From Tetragonia tetragonoides (taxonomy: Eukaryota > Streptophyta > Magnoliopsida > Caryophyllales > Aizoaceae): 64,000 bases of DNA. The DNA lies in contig CM076145.1 in assembly GCA_038025085.1 (NCBI GenBank), forward strand, positions 16,961,000 through 17,024,999, in the 5' to 3' direction. This document shows, in pieces, positions 22,273-35,118 of the stretch. The notes below the pieces were generated by a model that saw nothing but the letters and a program-made list of their open reading frames with translations, was not told the origin of the DNA and made no database searches. Positions within the stretch are counted from its first letter, which is position 1. The number at the start of each line of letters is the position of its first letter. The position numbers were made by a program, and so were the translations under genes.

Positions 22273-23011
22273 GCACTATAGCTAATCATACACCAATGAT
22301 CCCTTTGTCATGTGATACCAAAATTGACCATAAGGAAGGAGTAGTGTCATCCCTATATAGTTAAATTATGTCTTTCTCGATTCCGCAGTTAAACTGTTTA
22401 AAAACAAACGATTGACTTTCAATCCATTTGAGCACGGCCATGCATTTCACAGTTTAAAATCATCAAGGGACCCACAGATATATTACTCCCGTTATATGAG
22501 AGTGACAAATCCCATCTTGCTCACTCACATTCCTCTGCATGACTTACAACACATCATTCAATTATCTTTATAGTCATCCGATTAAGGATCAACGTTTAAT
22601 AATATCAAGATATGCTAAACATCATGTAGGAAACCATGGTGAGTTCAGGTCAAAGGATCAAATTAAATGTTGCATATGAAAAACATTGATGACACTTATA
22701 TAACAATCCTTTCAATGTTTTTGAAATGGGTCGGTCCAATACAATGTTCTCTAATATTTATCCATGTGATCAATTTCATATCTCATAATTATGACCTGTG
22801 AAACTTGGTCATCAATCAATCCACATGATAGTCTCAATAGTTATAAAATTCCCAAAATAAGGATAACTGACTACGAAAATTTTTAGAATAATTGTATTTA
22901 TAACAATAGAGTCTCACAATCAAGTCACATACTTGATGATCTACATCATATAAATTAGTCATTGGGATAGTAATAAATAAATCGAACATAAGTCACAAGA
23001 TAAACCTCCCA

Positions 23012-26000
23012 CTAGGACAGAGACCAATCATTCATGAATCTAAGTCCTTGTGTAATAGTATGACGCTCATGCTTATCCTGTGGTAGAGGCTTAGTCAGCG
23101 GATCAGCAATGTTCATCTCCGATGATACTCTGCACACCTTGACATCTCCCATTTGTACAAAGCTTCGTATCAAATGGTAACGTCTGAGTATATGCCTAGT
23201 TTTCTGATGATCCCTATGCTCCTTCGCTAGTGCAATGGCCCCATTACTGTCACAATAAAGGTCCATTGGATTCGAACTATTAGGTATCACCCCAAGTTCA
23301 ATGATGAATTTTCGAATCCACACTGCTTCTTTTGCTGCTTCAAAAGCAGCAATATACTCGGCTTCTGTCGTAGAATAAGCAACTGTATCTTGTTTGGAAC
23401 TCTTCCAACAAACTACTCCTACATTCAGAATGAATACAAATCCTGACTGCGACCGGGAATCATCCTTATCCGTTTGGAAGCTTGCATCAGTGTAACCACT
23501 TACTGTGAGTTCCTCTTCACCACCATAGACAAGAAATACATCCTTAGTCCTTCTTAAGTACTTGAGGATGCTCTTGACTGCGACCCAGTGACTTTCACCT
23601 GGATTAGATTGGTATCTACTCGTCATGCTTAAAGCACAAGCAACGTCAAGACGAGTACACATCATGGCATACATGATAGAACCTGTAGCGGAAGTGTAAG
23701 GACTTCTACTCATGCGATCTCGCTCATCTTGTGCCGAAGGACACTGAGTCTTGCTAAGAGTTATGCCATGTGACATGGGAAGATTACCTTTCTTGGAATC
23801 TTACATGTTGAACCTTTTCGCATCTAAGGAAATCAAACTCTTTGACTGCCTCATTGAAGCGAAGATTCCAACTCCTGGATGCCTGCTTCAATCCATAAAT
23901 AGATCGCTGAAGCTTGCATGCCTTTCCTTCTGGTGATGTGAAGCCCTCGGGTTGTGTCATGTACACATCCTCTTCTAGGTTTCCATTAAGGAAAGTTGTC
24001 TTCACATCTATTTTCCATATCTCATAATCATAATATGCAGCAATGGCAAGGATCCTAATGGATTTAAGCATTGCGACGGGTGAAAAGGTTTCATCATGAT
24101 CTATCCCATGAATTTGATTATAACCTTTTGCCACCAATCGTGCCTTGAATATATAAACATTCCCATGCATGTCAATTTTCTTCTTGAAAACCCATTTACA
24201 CTCAATGGTTTTTATGCCATCAGGTGGGTCTACCAAAGTCCATACTTTGTTTTCATACATGGAATCCATTTCAGATTTCATGGCTTGAAGCCATTTGTCT
24301 GAATCTGGGCCCATCAATGGTTCCGTGTAGGTCGTAGGCTCATCATCCTCTATTAATAATATATGACGATGTTCAGTCACTAAGAAACCATATCTAATGG
24401 GTTCTCGGCGTACTCTTTCAGACCCACGAGGGGATGGTGCCACAGGTGTAGCTACTACAACATCTTGTAAACTACTTTGAGTCTGCTCAGAAATTGGAGT
24501 ACTCTCCTGTGGCTCTCGAACCTCTTCGAGTTGCACTTTACTCCCACTGGTTCCTTTAGAAAGAAACTCTCTTTCTAAGAAGACAACGTGTCAAGCCACA
24601 AACACTTTGTTGTCGGTGGGATGGTAAAAGTAATATCCTTTAGTTTCTTTAAGATATCCCACAAAGAAGAATTTATCAGATTTAGGTCCAAGCTTATCAG
24701 AAAGTAAACGTTTTACATAAGCTTCACAACCCCAAATCTTTAGAAAAGTCAAGCTGGGAACTTTTCCCATCCATTTCTCATATGGTGTCTTTTCTACTGA
24801 TTTTGATGGACTCCTATTAAGTGTGAGCGCTGCTGTCTCAAGAGCATATCCCCAAAAAGATATTGGAAGACTAGTAAGGCTCATCATAGATCGAACCATT
24901 TCTAACAAAGTTTGATTTCTCCTCTCCGATACACCATTCCATTGTGGTGTACCTGGAAGGGTGAGCTGTGAAACAATTCCACAATCTTTCAAATGACTAT
25001 CGAACTCTTGGCTTAGATACTCACCCCCTCGATCTGATCGAAGGGCTTTAATCTTTTTTCCAAGTTGATTTTGTACTTCATTCTGAAACTCCCTGAACTT
25101 TTCAAAGGATTTAGACTTATACCTCATCAAGTAGACATAACCATATCTGCTGAAGTCATTAGTAAAGGTAATGAAGTAGTGGTAACCTTCTCTAGCAACT
25201 GTGCTTAATGGTCCGCATACATCGGTATGTATGAGGCCTAATAAATCACTTGCTCTCTCAATGTGACCAGTGAAAGGTGCCTTAGTCATCTTCCCTAATA
25301 AACAAGACTCACATGTCTCAAATGACTCAAAGTCAAATGAGTTTAAAAGTCCATCATTATGGAGCTTTTGAACACGCTTCTCGTTTATATGTCCAAGACG
25401 ACAATGCCAAAGGTAAGTTGGGTTAGAGTCATTTGATTTGAGCCTCTTAGTAGTTATGTTATAAACTGGAATTTTAAGGTCTACAACATAAAGGCCATTT
25501 TTCATTGGACCGCTACCATAAAATATATCATCTTTATAAAAGGAACAACATTTGTTCTTAATCACAAAGACAAAATCTTCCAAGTCCAAGACTGAAACAG
25601 AAATAATGTTCCTGCTAATGGCAGGTACATAATAACAAATATTGAGTTCTAAAACCAATCCAGATGGCAAACTTAAATAAAATATTCCTACAGATAACGC
25701 AACAACTCTTGCTCCATTTCCAACGCGCAGGTCCACTTCACCTTTTGCTAAAGTCCTACTTCTCTTTAGTCCTTGCACATTTACACAAATGTGAGCACCA
25801 CATCCGGTATCTAATACCCAAGAAGTAGAATTTGAAGAAGTAAATACATTTACTTCTATAACATAACATTTACCTGAAGTTGAAGGAACACTTCCCTTAT
25901 TCTTCTTCAGATCCTCCAAATATTTCTTGCAATTTCTCTTCCAATGCCCAAGCTCATTGCAGTAGAAGCACTTGGTTTCATCATTAGGACCAGACGAGGG

Positions 26001-26744
26001 TTTGAACTGAGGCTTTCCTTTGGGTTGATTCACAATCGGACTCATGATAGCCTTTCCTTTGTCCTTATTTTGACCATGTTTCTTAAACTGGGCCCCCTTT
26101 CTAACCATTAGAACATTGGGAGTTGGGTCCTTCTTGACGTTTTGCTCAGCAGTTTTAAGTATCCCATGCAGCTCAGCCAATGACTTGTTAAGATTATGCA
26201 TATTATAGTTCATAACAAAAGTATCATAATCATTAGTCAATGACGCTAAGATGATATCAGAGGCCAACTCTTGACCCATTGGGGAGCTCAGTTTTTCCAA
26301 GTACTCAACATAACCAATCATCTTGATTACATGAGGACTAACTGAACTTCCTTTCCCCATCTTGCACTTAACCAAGTCACTCACACTATTAAACCTCTCA
26401 GTTAGTCCTTGCTCCTGAAACATTCATTTCAAGCTCTCAATCATCTCATAAGCCTCCATATTTTCATATCGCTTCTGAAGCTCAGAATTCATAGTGGCCA
26501 GCATGAGATAACTGACATCAATTGAATCATCTTTGAGCTTCTGATAAGCATTCCTCTCAGCATGAGGAGCATTGGTGGCATGAGCCTTCTTGGGGACTGG
26601 TTTGTCAAGGACATATTCCTTTTTCTCTTGTTAGAGAACAATTCTCAAGTTTCGATAACAATCCAAGAAATTGGTTCCATTCAATTTGTCCTTCTCAAGG
26701 ACGGATCGCAGTGAAAATGAGTGTGATGGTGTAGGGTTTGACAT
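23012..26744 (-). pseudogene. Copia gag-pol polyprotein (broken)
   Basis: Starts at ATG 26744 (MSNPTPSHS). Stops: TAA 26633-26631, TGA 26426-26424 and TGA 24593-24591, the last where an Arg codon (CGA) is usual. Gag has a zinc knuckle CFYCNELGHWKRNC; the protease reads DTGCGAH; integrase has the LWHCRLGH-x-CESC zinc motif and catalytic region HTDVCGPL, LRSDRGGEY, NGVSERRN. RT begins WVFKKK and reaches SIYGLKQASRSWN, but about 23820 the sequence jumps directly to the region before MSHGITLSK, so roughly 90 residues including YVDD are deleted with a frame change. RNase H continues with TDAS, STTEAEY and DPLTKPL and stops at 23012. Confidence 0.93.
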
Positions 26745-27451
26745 TATCTACAACAAATGTACAAAGATTTTAGTGACTTATTTCATAAATATTTCGTTAA
26801 CAATTTAACAAAATAAATCCACTATATTAATGTGACAAATATCCCTATAAAATATAGTGGAGCCAAGATCCATATTTCCTAAGTATCAAGTAAGCTTTGG
26901 CTCATCACTTTACACTTAGTTATTTAGGTAAGTAACCCTTTACTAATTGTATCCTATACAACTCCTGGTTGTTGGGATGACATCATATGTCCCAGCTCCC
27001 AACTCTATGCCTTAAGGCCCAAAACTGTTTTGATAGCCTTATTAAGTAAACCAATTTATACATATGGGTAACTGTTACTCATCCTAACAGACTTGAGTAA
27101 TTAAGGATACTTTGGCAGACACATTTTAATAAACCAAGTCCTAATAGGTGTATTAGATGGGAAAGGCATCAAGTTAACTTAATATTACTAAGGGATATGA
27201 TTGATTATATGGAGTTGAGTTTCATGCAAACATAACAATAAATATAATCAACAGTAAATAAGCGGAAGCATAAATAACAACACATGTGATATAGTATGGC
27301 CCCCCTAAGCTATGCTAATCTAATCTCCACACTTTGCTTCTTCCATATAGCAGCTGGATGGTCATCTCCATGATATCCTTTGACCTTCATGAGCTTGATC
27401 TTACAATCAACTATATCATAAAAGTTACACTACTATACTAGCAATAATCTA

Positions 27452-27570
27452 ATTATTACATTCAAAGTAACGACACGCATGTCGTATTTAATAATTACAT
27501 TCAAATAAACGACACGCAGACCGTATTTAATAATTATATTCAAATAAACGACACGCAGGCCGTATTTTAA
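27452..27570 (-). repeat. 39-bp tandem repeat x3 in the copia leader
   Basis: CGACACGC starts at 27471, 27510 and 27549, each within a near-identical 39-bp unit of the form TTCAAATAAACGACACGCAG followed by (A/G)CCGTATTTAATAATTA. Confidence 0.9.
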
Positions 27571-27710
27571 ACCAAAGTAAAATTATGGGCCATACTATTC
27601 ACCATACCATACCATTCAACATCATGTGAACTAAGATATCATATATCAAACATCAAAGATTTGTAATGGCATAAAAATAAAACATCATTCGCACAAACAA
27701 GCGGATCCAT

Positions 27711-27860
27711 GCAGGGGTCAAGGGGGCGACGCTCCTTTGCGGGGTCGAGGGGCAGCACCCCTCGCGGGGTGCAAGGGGCAGCGCCCCTCACGGCGGTCTC
27801 GCTGGCTGGACAACGAGCGGGGTTTGAAGGGGCAGGGTTCGGGGCAGCGCCCCGAAACCT
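27711..27860 (-). other. GC-rich hairpin cluster in the copia leader
   Basis: In otherwise AT-rich DNA this 150-bp tract holds three related perfect hairpins: CGAGGGG-CAGCA-CCCCTCG (27746-27764), AGGGGC-AGC-GCCCCT (27774-27788) and TCGGGGC-AGC-GCCCCGA (27839-27855). They lie between the primer site and gag and would be transcribed into the leader RNA. Confidence 0.8.
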
Positions 27861-28237
27861 AAACAGAATTCTCAATTCCGTTTAGTGGGGAAACTGCCAC
27901 GATTAATCTCATTAATCGTGAACCCTAGGCTAATCGTATTAACATATTTTAGGGTTTTGCCCTAGTTTATCTATGTGAATTCGTCAAACAGTAGCATACA
28001 GAATTACAACTACTTGTATTCAAACAACATGCTATTTGTAACATACGAATCTTAACATATGAACTATTCATACAGACATGCTTTCATAGATAGATAAATA
28101 CTAATATGCTCAGATCCGAATATAAGTAAAACAGAAAACGAATCACACATGAACATGTATTACATACATATCATGATTTCGAACTTACACATATATCTAC
28201 CATATATCATATATTCGAAAACAGTAAAACACAAGCA

Positions 28238-28249
28238 GCTCTGATACCA
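28238..28249 (-). other. Copia primer-binding site, tRNA-iMet
   Basis: On the minus strand TGGTATCAGAGC, one base after the 5' LTR, complementary to the 3' end of initiator-Met tRNA plus CCA. Confidence 0.92.
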
Positions 28250-28250
28250 C

Positions 28251-28857
28251 TGAAGGAATTTCTAACTACTAACATGATCATACATGCATAATAGAAATTT
28301 GATTAACCCAGAAAAACATGTGATTACTGTAATTAAATATCAAATCGAAATCCTACCTCACTCCTTTGGTCGCTGGTTGGATGAACAGTGGTTGGGTATG
28401 GATTAACACGTCAGATGTCGTACCTCAACTGGTATCCACACACAGGCTCGAATCCACACGTCAGTATGCTAGTACAGCGATCCCGTTCACAACCTCCGTT
28501 CTCTCCTTACTCTAATGACACACAGTTAGGGTTTCGTGAAAAATGATTATCACGTGTAACCCTAACTGATCAGGAGTCACCATATATATAGAGAGGCAGG
28601 AGGGCTGATTAGGATAAGTGTGTGATGGGCCTAATCCGAATTAGACCCTTCTAATAAAACGAGCCTGTTAAGTGTGCGACCTGCTGGTTTACTTAATGTG
28701 GCAGTAAGTCCAAAACTCTTTTCGAGCCCACAAACCGTAATTGGTTTCTAGCAAAATATTACTATTACCCATATTAAGTTAAGATCGATTTTCATAGTCC
28801 AACCAATAATGCAATTATTAATTCTTATTATGATTAGTTCATAGGGCAAATCCAACA
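28251..28857 (-). repeat. Copia 5' LTR
   Basis: 607 bp. TG...CA ends, homologous to 21654-22261, and followed on its inner side by the primer site. Confidence 0.95.
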
Positions 28858-29418
28858 CTCTCAACTGTCTCTGATTAGCATTTGTGCCTCCAGTTATATT
28901 ACTTGGGCGAGTAATATTTGCTTAGTGGGCTTATTATATAGCCCCAATCGGCCAATTGTATGAGTAATTACTAATTAGAGATGATGAATATTATCTATTC
29001 CAATAAGCTGAGCGTAACAACGTAGACATGCTATGTAGCTTACTAGAGTCTGTCCTTGTAAGCATTTTATCATGTTATCATTTCTTGTTTGCATTTTATC
29101 ATTAATTTCTTTTGTGCATTAATATATACATTTAATTATTAATAAACTTTTGATTTTGAAGGGAAGATATGGAGGGTCAATCATAAAAAAAAGAAAAAAA
29201 AAAGAAATCTAGTTTATTAGCATCTATCTTTCACAAAAAGTTAAAATAACGAGAGACATTTCTTCGGGCTAAAAAACCTCAAATTCGAGACATTCTGCTG
29301 CGTTCTTTAAAAATCCGGTTGTAAAATTTTATGTTATTACTTTGTCATATGATATTATGCTTTATAAAAAAAAATAAAATTGTGCCATCACAATATTAGA
29401 TTTCTAGATACGCCACTG

Positions 29419-29426
29419 TATGGGCC
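29419..29426. repeat. Right 8-bp target duplication of the hAT element
   Basis: TATGGGCC, identical to 20851-20858. Confidence 0.85.
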
Positions 29427-30825
29427 AAATGGGTTGCATATAAAAGGCCAGTACATGATTCATTTCAAAGCCCTACTCACTCAGCCTAATCCTTTGACAG
29501 GTATAAATACCCCATCACTCATTAGGGGAGGGGACCTTTCTCCACACTTTCTAAACTTTCTTTTTGTCCGGTTCGCCTAGTACTAGTCTTACAACGTTGA
29601 CTAACATTACGGTTATTCTGATGATAGGAATTGGGCTGACATGTGAATAATAGTACCTATATGAATTGTGTTTCTCATTTTCATCTATCGTCCTCACCAA
29701 ATGTATGCGTCCGACAACTACAAAAAAGACAAGAATTTTCAATTCAAAAGCATAAATATTATTTATACAATTTGCCCCTGGTTTTGTGAAAGGAATGGTG
29801 AGAGAATTTATCAAAAACTACCCACCTAGGGAATGCGAGGCACACTCTTTGACGAACCTCTCAAAACTCTTGGCTGAAAAATATTGTAACCATATTGAAA
29901 GATTTTCAATATTGTTGACGAACCTAATCTGTGACATCGAGCAACAAACAAACCCTATTGTTTATTTCTAATGAATTAAGCAAAGTAAGAAACCTAGTAC
30001 TCAAATGTCGTTGAAGAAAGAATACAACCATCAATATCTGCTAAATCCTAGCATTCTCAATCATTTGGTGATATTAACCCCTATTTTCGAAACCCATATG
30101 CAGCATATAACTTGTAATGTACCAGTTGCTTATCTATTTCTAGTTTCAACCTCTTTTTCCACTGGTATCACTCTTTTATGCATCCCTCACAAATTTTCCA
30201 GATTCTTCAAAGTTTTTTTTTTCGTTGAATTCGTCAACTTCTTTAAACTCTTCCGTACAAGATTTAGATTTTACTAGTTCGGTGACGCTTTCAAAATGAA
30301 CTATTTGGCATGATCCAATAGTTCTTGAGTTGACTCCAATTCCTACCCAATTTACCACGAAGTTTGTCTACAGCCACCAATTTTTGTATCTAAGAGGAGT
30401 TCTTGGAGTTTGACGATGAAGATGAGTCGCCGGAAAGAATGGACTGTGTGGGGTTGCGAGGTGTGAGTGATCGGAGTTTTCAGGCGGTGGGGCTACAGAT
30501 GACGAGTTTGACGACGTGAGGTGGGTGTGGGCAAGGAGTGAGAGAAATTTTTGGGCTCGTTAGATAGAGAGATTTTTTGTCGTTAAAGAGATTTGGATGA
30601 TAATACAATCTCAATATTAACCTATGACAAAAGTTTGGGTGTTACTATATGTGACAAAGTGACTTTTAGTATTGTGTTTAGATGGGATTTTCAAGAGACA
30701 GCTTTCATTATTGTGTTAGCAACTTTTCATTGGATGAAAATTGATCTCAAAAGAAAAGGTAAAATCCAATTAAATCAAAGTTTCATTTGAATTTCAAAAC
30801 ATTTTCACTTATAAATTCAAATAGG
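29427..30825. other. Intergenic, no gene supported
   Basis: It contains a GTATAAATACC motif at 29501-29511 and several ORFs of 60-90 codons on both strands without recognisable domains. A GC-richer patch lies at 30410-30560. Nothing can be assigned. Confidence 0.3.
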
Positions 30826-30855
30826 CACTAGTTACATGCCCATGCGATGCACATG
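30826..30855 (+). repeat. CACTAG...CATGCGATGCACATG short repeat, copy 1
   Basis: CACTAGTTACATGCC followed by CATGCGATGCACATG. It resembles four other sites in the window that share CTAG, a T-rich spacer and a near-palindrome built on CCCGTGC-GAT-GCACGGG. Confidence 0.5.
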
Positions 30856-31033
30856 AAAGTTTTATTCATTCAAAATAAGGTAAAAGAAAAAATAGAAGAA
30901 GAAAAGATATCAACTTATTTCGAATACTCATCACCAGTATTGTAATCAACACCTATAACAACTATTTAAAACATGAACGTGAATCTCAAAGACTCTTAAA
31001 AAGATATCTTTAGTTAGATAAAAATCAAAACTA

Positions 31034-31058
31034 AATAAAATAAAATAAAATAAAAGGA
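31034..31058. repeat. (TAAAA)5 microsatellite
   Basis: Five tandem AAATA/TAAAA units. Confidence 0.8.
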
Positions 31059-31095
31059 TGTCTTTTAGCTAGTAATGAACTAACTCATATACAAT

Positions 31096-31131
31096 AACTA
31101 AGTTTTATCCCCATGCTTTGCACGGGCTCGT
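31096..31131 (+). repeat. Short CCCGTGC-type repeat, copy 2
   Basis: ACTAAGTTTTATCCCCATGC followed by TTTGCACGGGCTCG. Same orientation and layout as the other copies. Confidence 0.5.
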
Positions 31132-31871
31132 AAAATAATTTTATAAATATATTTAATTATATAATGCTTAAAATATTTGATGTGAAAATATTAATATTAT
31201 TAGTAAAATACATTTTATTTTATTTTTGCAAATATTTCTATCCATAGGATGCAGCATGCTAATTCTTGAAAATGATATTTTCATGCCACCTTCATTTGTA
31301 ATGAGATTGGACTAAGTTTAGATAGATAATAAAAACAGTATATGTACACTAATTTTAATAAGTAATTTAGTTAATGAAAATAATGAATAAACTCATTCTG
31401 CATTAACAGTATATGTGCAATAAAAGTTGATAGCACATGCTCGTTTTATACCGCACAACTAAAACTATGTGCCAAAGTTGAGCACATGTGGCATTTATGC
31501 CATCTTCACACGAGCATTTCCTCTTATGTGATATCCTACGTGTCATCACCACACGGAAAGAACCCAACTTTTATACGACATATACATTTATATCTCGTTT
31601 TGAAGCGTTTTTCAAATCCAATCCATCGGAGTCAGATTTATAATTTTGAGACATACGGAACTAAAGTTATTTTATTTTAAAATTTAGAAATATGCTAATA
31701 AATATGTAATTAAGTCAACCAATGATGAGACATTAATAATGGATGATGTGTCATGCTACATGGCAAGTTTGTGCTTACGTGTGTGCGGACGTGTCATGCC
31801 CACACGATGTGGCTGACCTATGTGGCGTTCCACGTGTCGGCACGACACGAAGAAAGACCCAGTTATAAATA
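31132..31871. other. Intergenic between two short repeats
   Basis: AT-rich DNA. Two segments rich in ACGTGTC/CACACGA motifs (about 31480-31560 and 31760-31860) look distantly related to each other. No gene is supported. Confidence 0.3.
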
Positions 31872-31910
31872 TATACTAGGAGGTTTACCCATGCTACGCA
31901 CGGGCTATCC
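31872..31910 (+). repeat. Short CCCGTGC-type repeat, copy 3
   Basis: ATACTAGGAGGTTTACCCAT followed by GCTACGCACGGGCTATCC. Confidence 0.5.
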
Positions 31911-34900
31911 TTTTATTCCTATACTTTTACTATGCTCAGATAATTATTTTTTTCATATGTTTAATAATACAAATATATTTTTGAATAAAACTGGTGATGG
32001 ATCAAAATGTTATACGTGTCCTGACCTGTCAAAATAATAAAATAATAGTATCTATTACTGATGACCTAACTTGACATTGTACCTCAAATATATAACTTGA
32101 CAAACTGTTACTCTAAATGTGACCATGCTTGTCACTTTATTTGATTGATCATATTCTTGAAAATTTTAGTCACGTGTCAAACTGGTCATTATACCCTCAA
32201 TCGATTTGATGCGATCCGATTGTCCCTTAATGTGTGTTTCGCTAATTAGAATTTGAAAGTTGAAAGTCGAACAACCTTCTTTCAACTGGAAATTAAAAAA
32301 AATTGTGAGTACTCATCATCTCAAAAAAATAAAATAAAAAATAATTCATCAAGATTTGATAATTGTAGTTACATGCGCTTATACCCACAAGTCCACAACT
32401 ATGTAAGACATTTTATATTACGTGCATCTATTCCCACAAATATTCATCATCTATACCTAATTAGAGGATTTTTTTTAACGCAAACATGATTTATTATAAA
32501 CAACTGATAGTCAAATCTAGCATCCTTACATTATCAAATTAGTTAACAATTGAAAACGTTAAATTTATACATTAATCCCATTTTAGATTTCATTTAATAA
32601 GAAATGCGAACAAACTATAGCAATTATTATAGAATATTTATTTATCACAACTCATTGGTCTATTTAACAAAAAGAAAAAATAACCAATCATAACATCACA
32701 CTTATCACGTTAACTGTGATCTTACCTAAAACTCAATACAAAAATTGTGACTCCCAAATATGCTTATTGTTGTCACGTTACGTGCTCTTATATATACTCA
32801 CGGATAAAATTAGGTTCAGATAGTATTAAGAAAATGTCGAGTATTTAATTGAGGCTTTTTTTTATTGATCACATTAAATAGAGGCTTTTATTATGACAAT
32901 TAATACGTTAAACTTTTTTTTTCTGAATAATTAATAAGTTAAATTTAGTATCACCATAAAGACCAAATATAAATATAAAAAAGGAAAAAAGAAAAGCAAA
33001 TATTATTAGCCATTAAGAACGTGACACATGTCCCATTACCAGCGTTCATATTAATTTAGTTTTATCTCTGATGCTAAGAGAATCAATTATTTTGATAAGT
33101 AAAACGAATTTATGTACACTTTTCAATATTCATATTTAAACCGTATGATTAATGTCTCATATCCATCCACTTTCTATTGAATTTAGGATTGAAATTGAAT
33201 GCATTACTTATAGGGAAGTTCCATTTTAAATTCTTATTTGTGGGTCCTCCTATAATAGATGACCCTCTATAAGTTAGTTATTTAGACAGGAAAACTAAGA
33301 GAAGGGAAGCTTCTAATTGACAATACTACATAGGTTATTGAGTTCCTCGGGTGTAGTTTGCGTTGTCCAACTGCATACGAACAGAAAACACTATCATGTC
33401 CACTTAAAAATCAAACTACAACTTGGAGACATGTAATACACATATTTTGAACTGGAAATCAGAAATATGATAAATACAACTCTGAAGCTTTACACTTCAA
33501 ATTGAACACTTCCTCAAGTTCCTCCTTTACCATAGAAATTGATAATGTAATATTTTTTTTTTAAAGGAAAACAACAGACATGGAAGAAATAAAGCTTTGA
33601 AGTAAAAAGGAAAGGGGAAGGGGAATAAAAACCCTTCAAAGACGCAGATAGAAGATGCCTTATCACACATAGCTAGAATGTGGACTTGGTGGGCGATGAT
33701 TTTCTTATCAAAGCTCATTCAACAAGCAGCCCCATCTACATTTAGAAAAGCGGCTGGATTCGTTCTCCACTGCTGGCTCACCCCAACCAGTTGCCCTTTT
33801 TAATTCACCAATTTCTTATTAAACGATGAATGTAGCTTTGACATGGTGTATCAAACAACCACTTTTGGTATCAACTCAAGGGCTCAATTGAAATTTCACT
33901 GTAACATATAAGAGTTATATGTAACATTAAAAATCAATCATGACTAAAAATTGGTATGAGAAAGTACTTTATTACCAAGATAACTCTAATAAATACAGCC
34001 CAGAAAGCCAATAGAGGGAAATAGCACCTTCTAGGAAGGGTTCCCTAAGAGTACTCTTCCCCCTGAGAGGAGGACATAACGTTAGGATGACGTTATTTCA
34101 TACCCCTTCTCCCTCAAATTTATAACCTGTGTCGGACAAACTTTAGTCCTTATTGTGGAAGTCACTACATTACTCATGAAGAATGGAGTAAAAACAGTTT
34201 GCCAGCTAGGATATACACAACTCTAGTTGAGTTGAGGGTTGAGTTGAGGGTACAGTAAGAGAAGGGAAAAACAACAAAGTCTAGGAGAACTTACCAGTTG
34301 AACGCTTATCCCTAAATTCTAAGGAGTAAGAGATAATCACTTAAGAGGTTATAATTCAATATTTATTGCATTGTAAAAAGGGGAAAAGGAAAATGATAGA
34401 GTAATAAAGGACAAAACAATTGCAATGATTATCAACACACTCATTCTTTCTTTTCTTTTTACCCTTCGTATCATCACTTTGAAGATTTCCTTCTATGCCA
34501 ATTGTTTCCCTTGGGAAACCTAATTAGACCAACTTATAAGCCCAATTACTACTTCTTCATCCTCTAAACATGAGACTGACATTGATAACTTACTGTTTGA
34601 CTGTTTCTAGTTTACTCTCCTACCTCAAAACTCATTGGATGTCATGCTATTGCTAGCTTTATGGGTGTGAATGTGTATTTAGTTTGCTACTATGGACAAT
34701 ATTATATGAAGCCATTCTCTAGTGTTTGTGTGGAATGACTTCAATAAACATTTAGATTTGCAAATATGGAGCAGAATAGTAAGACAGAGAAAACAACTGA
34801 CAACAACCTACACATATACCAAAACACTCCAAAAAAATAAATAAATTTAATCATCAGCAAGCTGCATAAAACAACTATAACAATAGCAAAACAATATCCC

Positions 34901-35118
34901 CAATATCATATGTAAAGCATTAGCAAGCATCAATTGTAAACAGCAGCAGCATGCAGTAGACATAGACTACATGCATCAGACAAAAGTAAGAGCACATAGC
35001 ATCAACAACAGCAAATAACAGGGCAAACAAACAACCGCCTTACCACACACGTACACAGCTGGCAGCTCAGTTGCACATCGATCAAACCCACCAAAAGCTA
35101 GCCTGCAGAGGAATCCAC
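31911..35118. other. AT-rich intergenic region, nothing recognised
   Basis: About 3.2 kb with many short A/T runs and no ORF with recognisable domains. Element A begins directly after it. No RNA gene or transposon end could be supported. Confidence 0.35.

Larger units (their letters stand above)
21654..28857 (-). mobile_element. Ty1/copia LTR retrotransposon, 7.2 kb
   Basis: Complete structure on the minus strand: 5' LTR 28251-28857, tRNA-iMet primer site 28238-28249, leader about 1.5 kb, a single gag-pol frame 26744-23012, polypurine tract 22262-22272, 3' LTR 21654-22261. A 5-bp CTCTC duplication flanks it. The domain order gag-protease-integrase-RT-RNase H is that of copia. The two LTRs differ at roughly 26 positions plus one indel in 607 bp (counted by eye, about 4%). 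Three nonsense codons and a deletion of the RT active site make it defective. Confidence 0.95.
20859..29418. mobile_element. hAT-type DNA transposon, interrupted by copia
   Basis: The left end CAGGGACGGATTTAG (20859-20873) pairs with the right end, whose reverse complement is CAGTGGCGTATCTAG (11 of 15 bases agree); both fit the hAT terminal consensus CAGNGGCGGATCTAG. Immediately outside lie identical 8-bp sequences TATGGGCC (20851-20858 and 29419-29426), the hAT target-duplication length. Without the copia insertion the element is about 1.35 kb, with no transposase frame visible, so it was non-autonomous before the insertion. Confidence 0.8.

Noticed and set aside
27639..27875. Pro/Ala-rich minus-strand ORF
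   Set aside because: Product of the GC-rich hairpin cluster in the copia leader.
29501..29511. GTATAAATACC as a gene promoter
   Set aside because: No ORF or transcript signal follows at a sensible distance.
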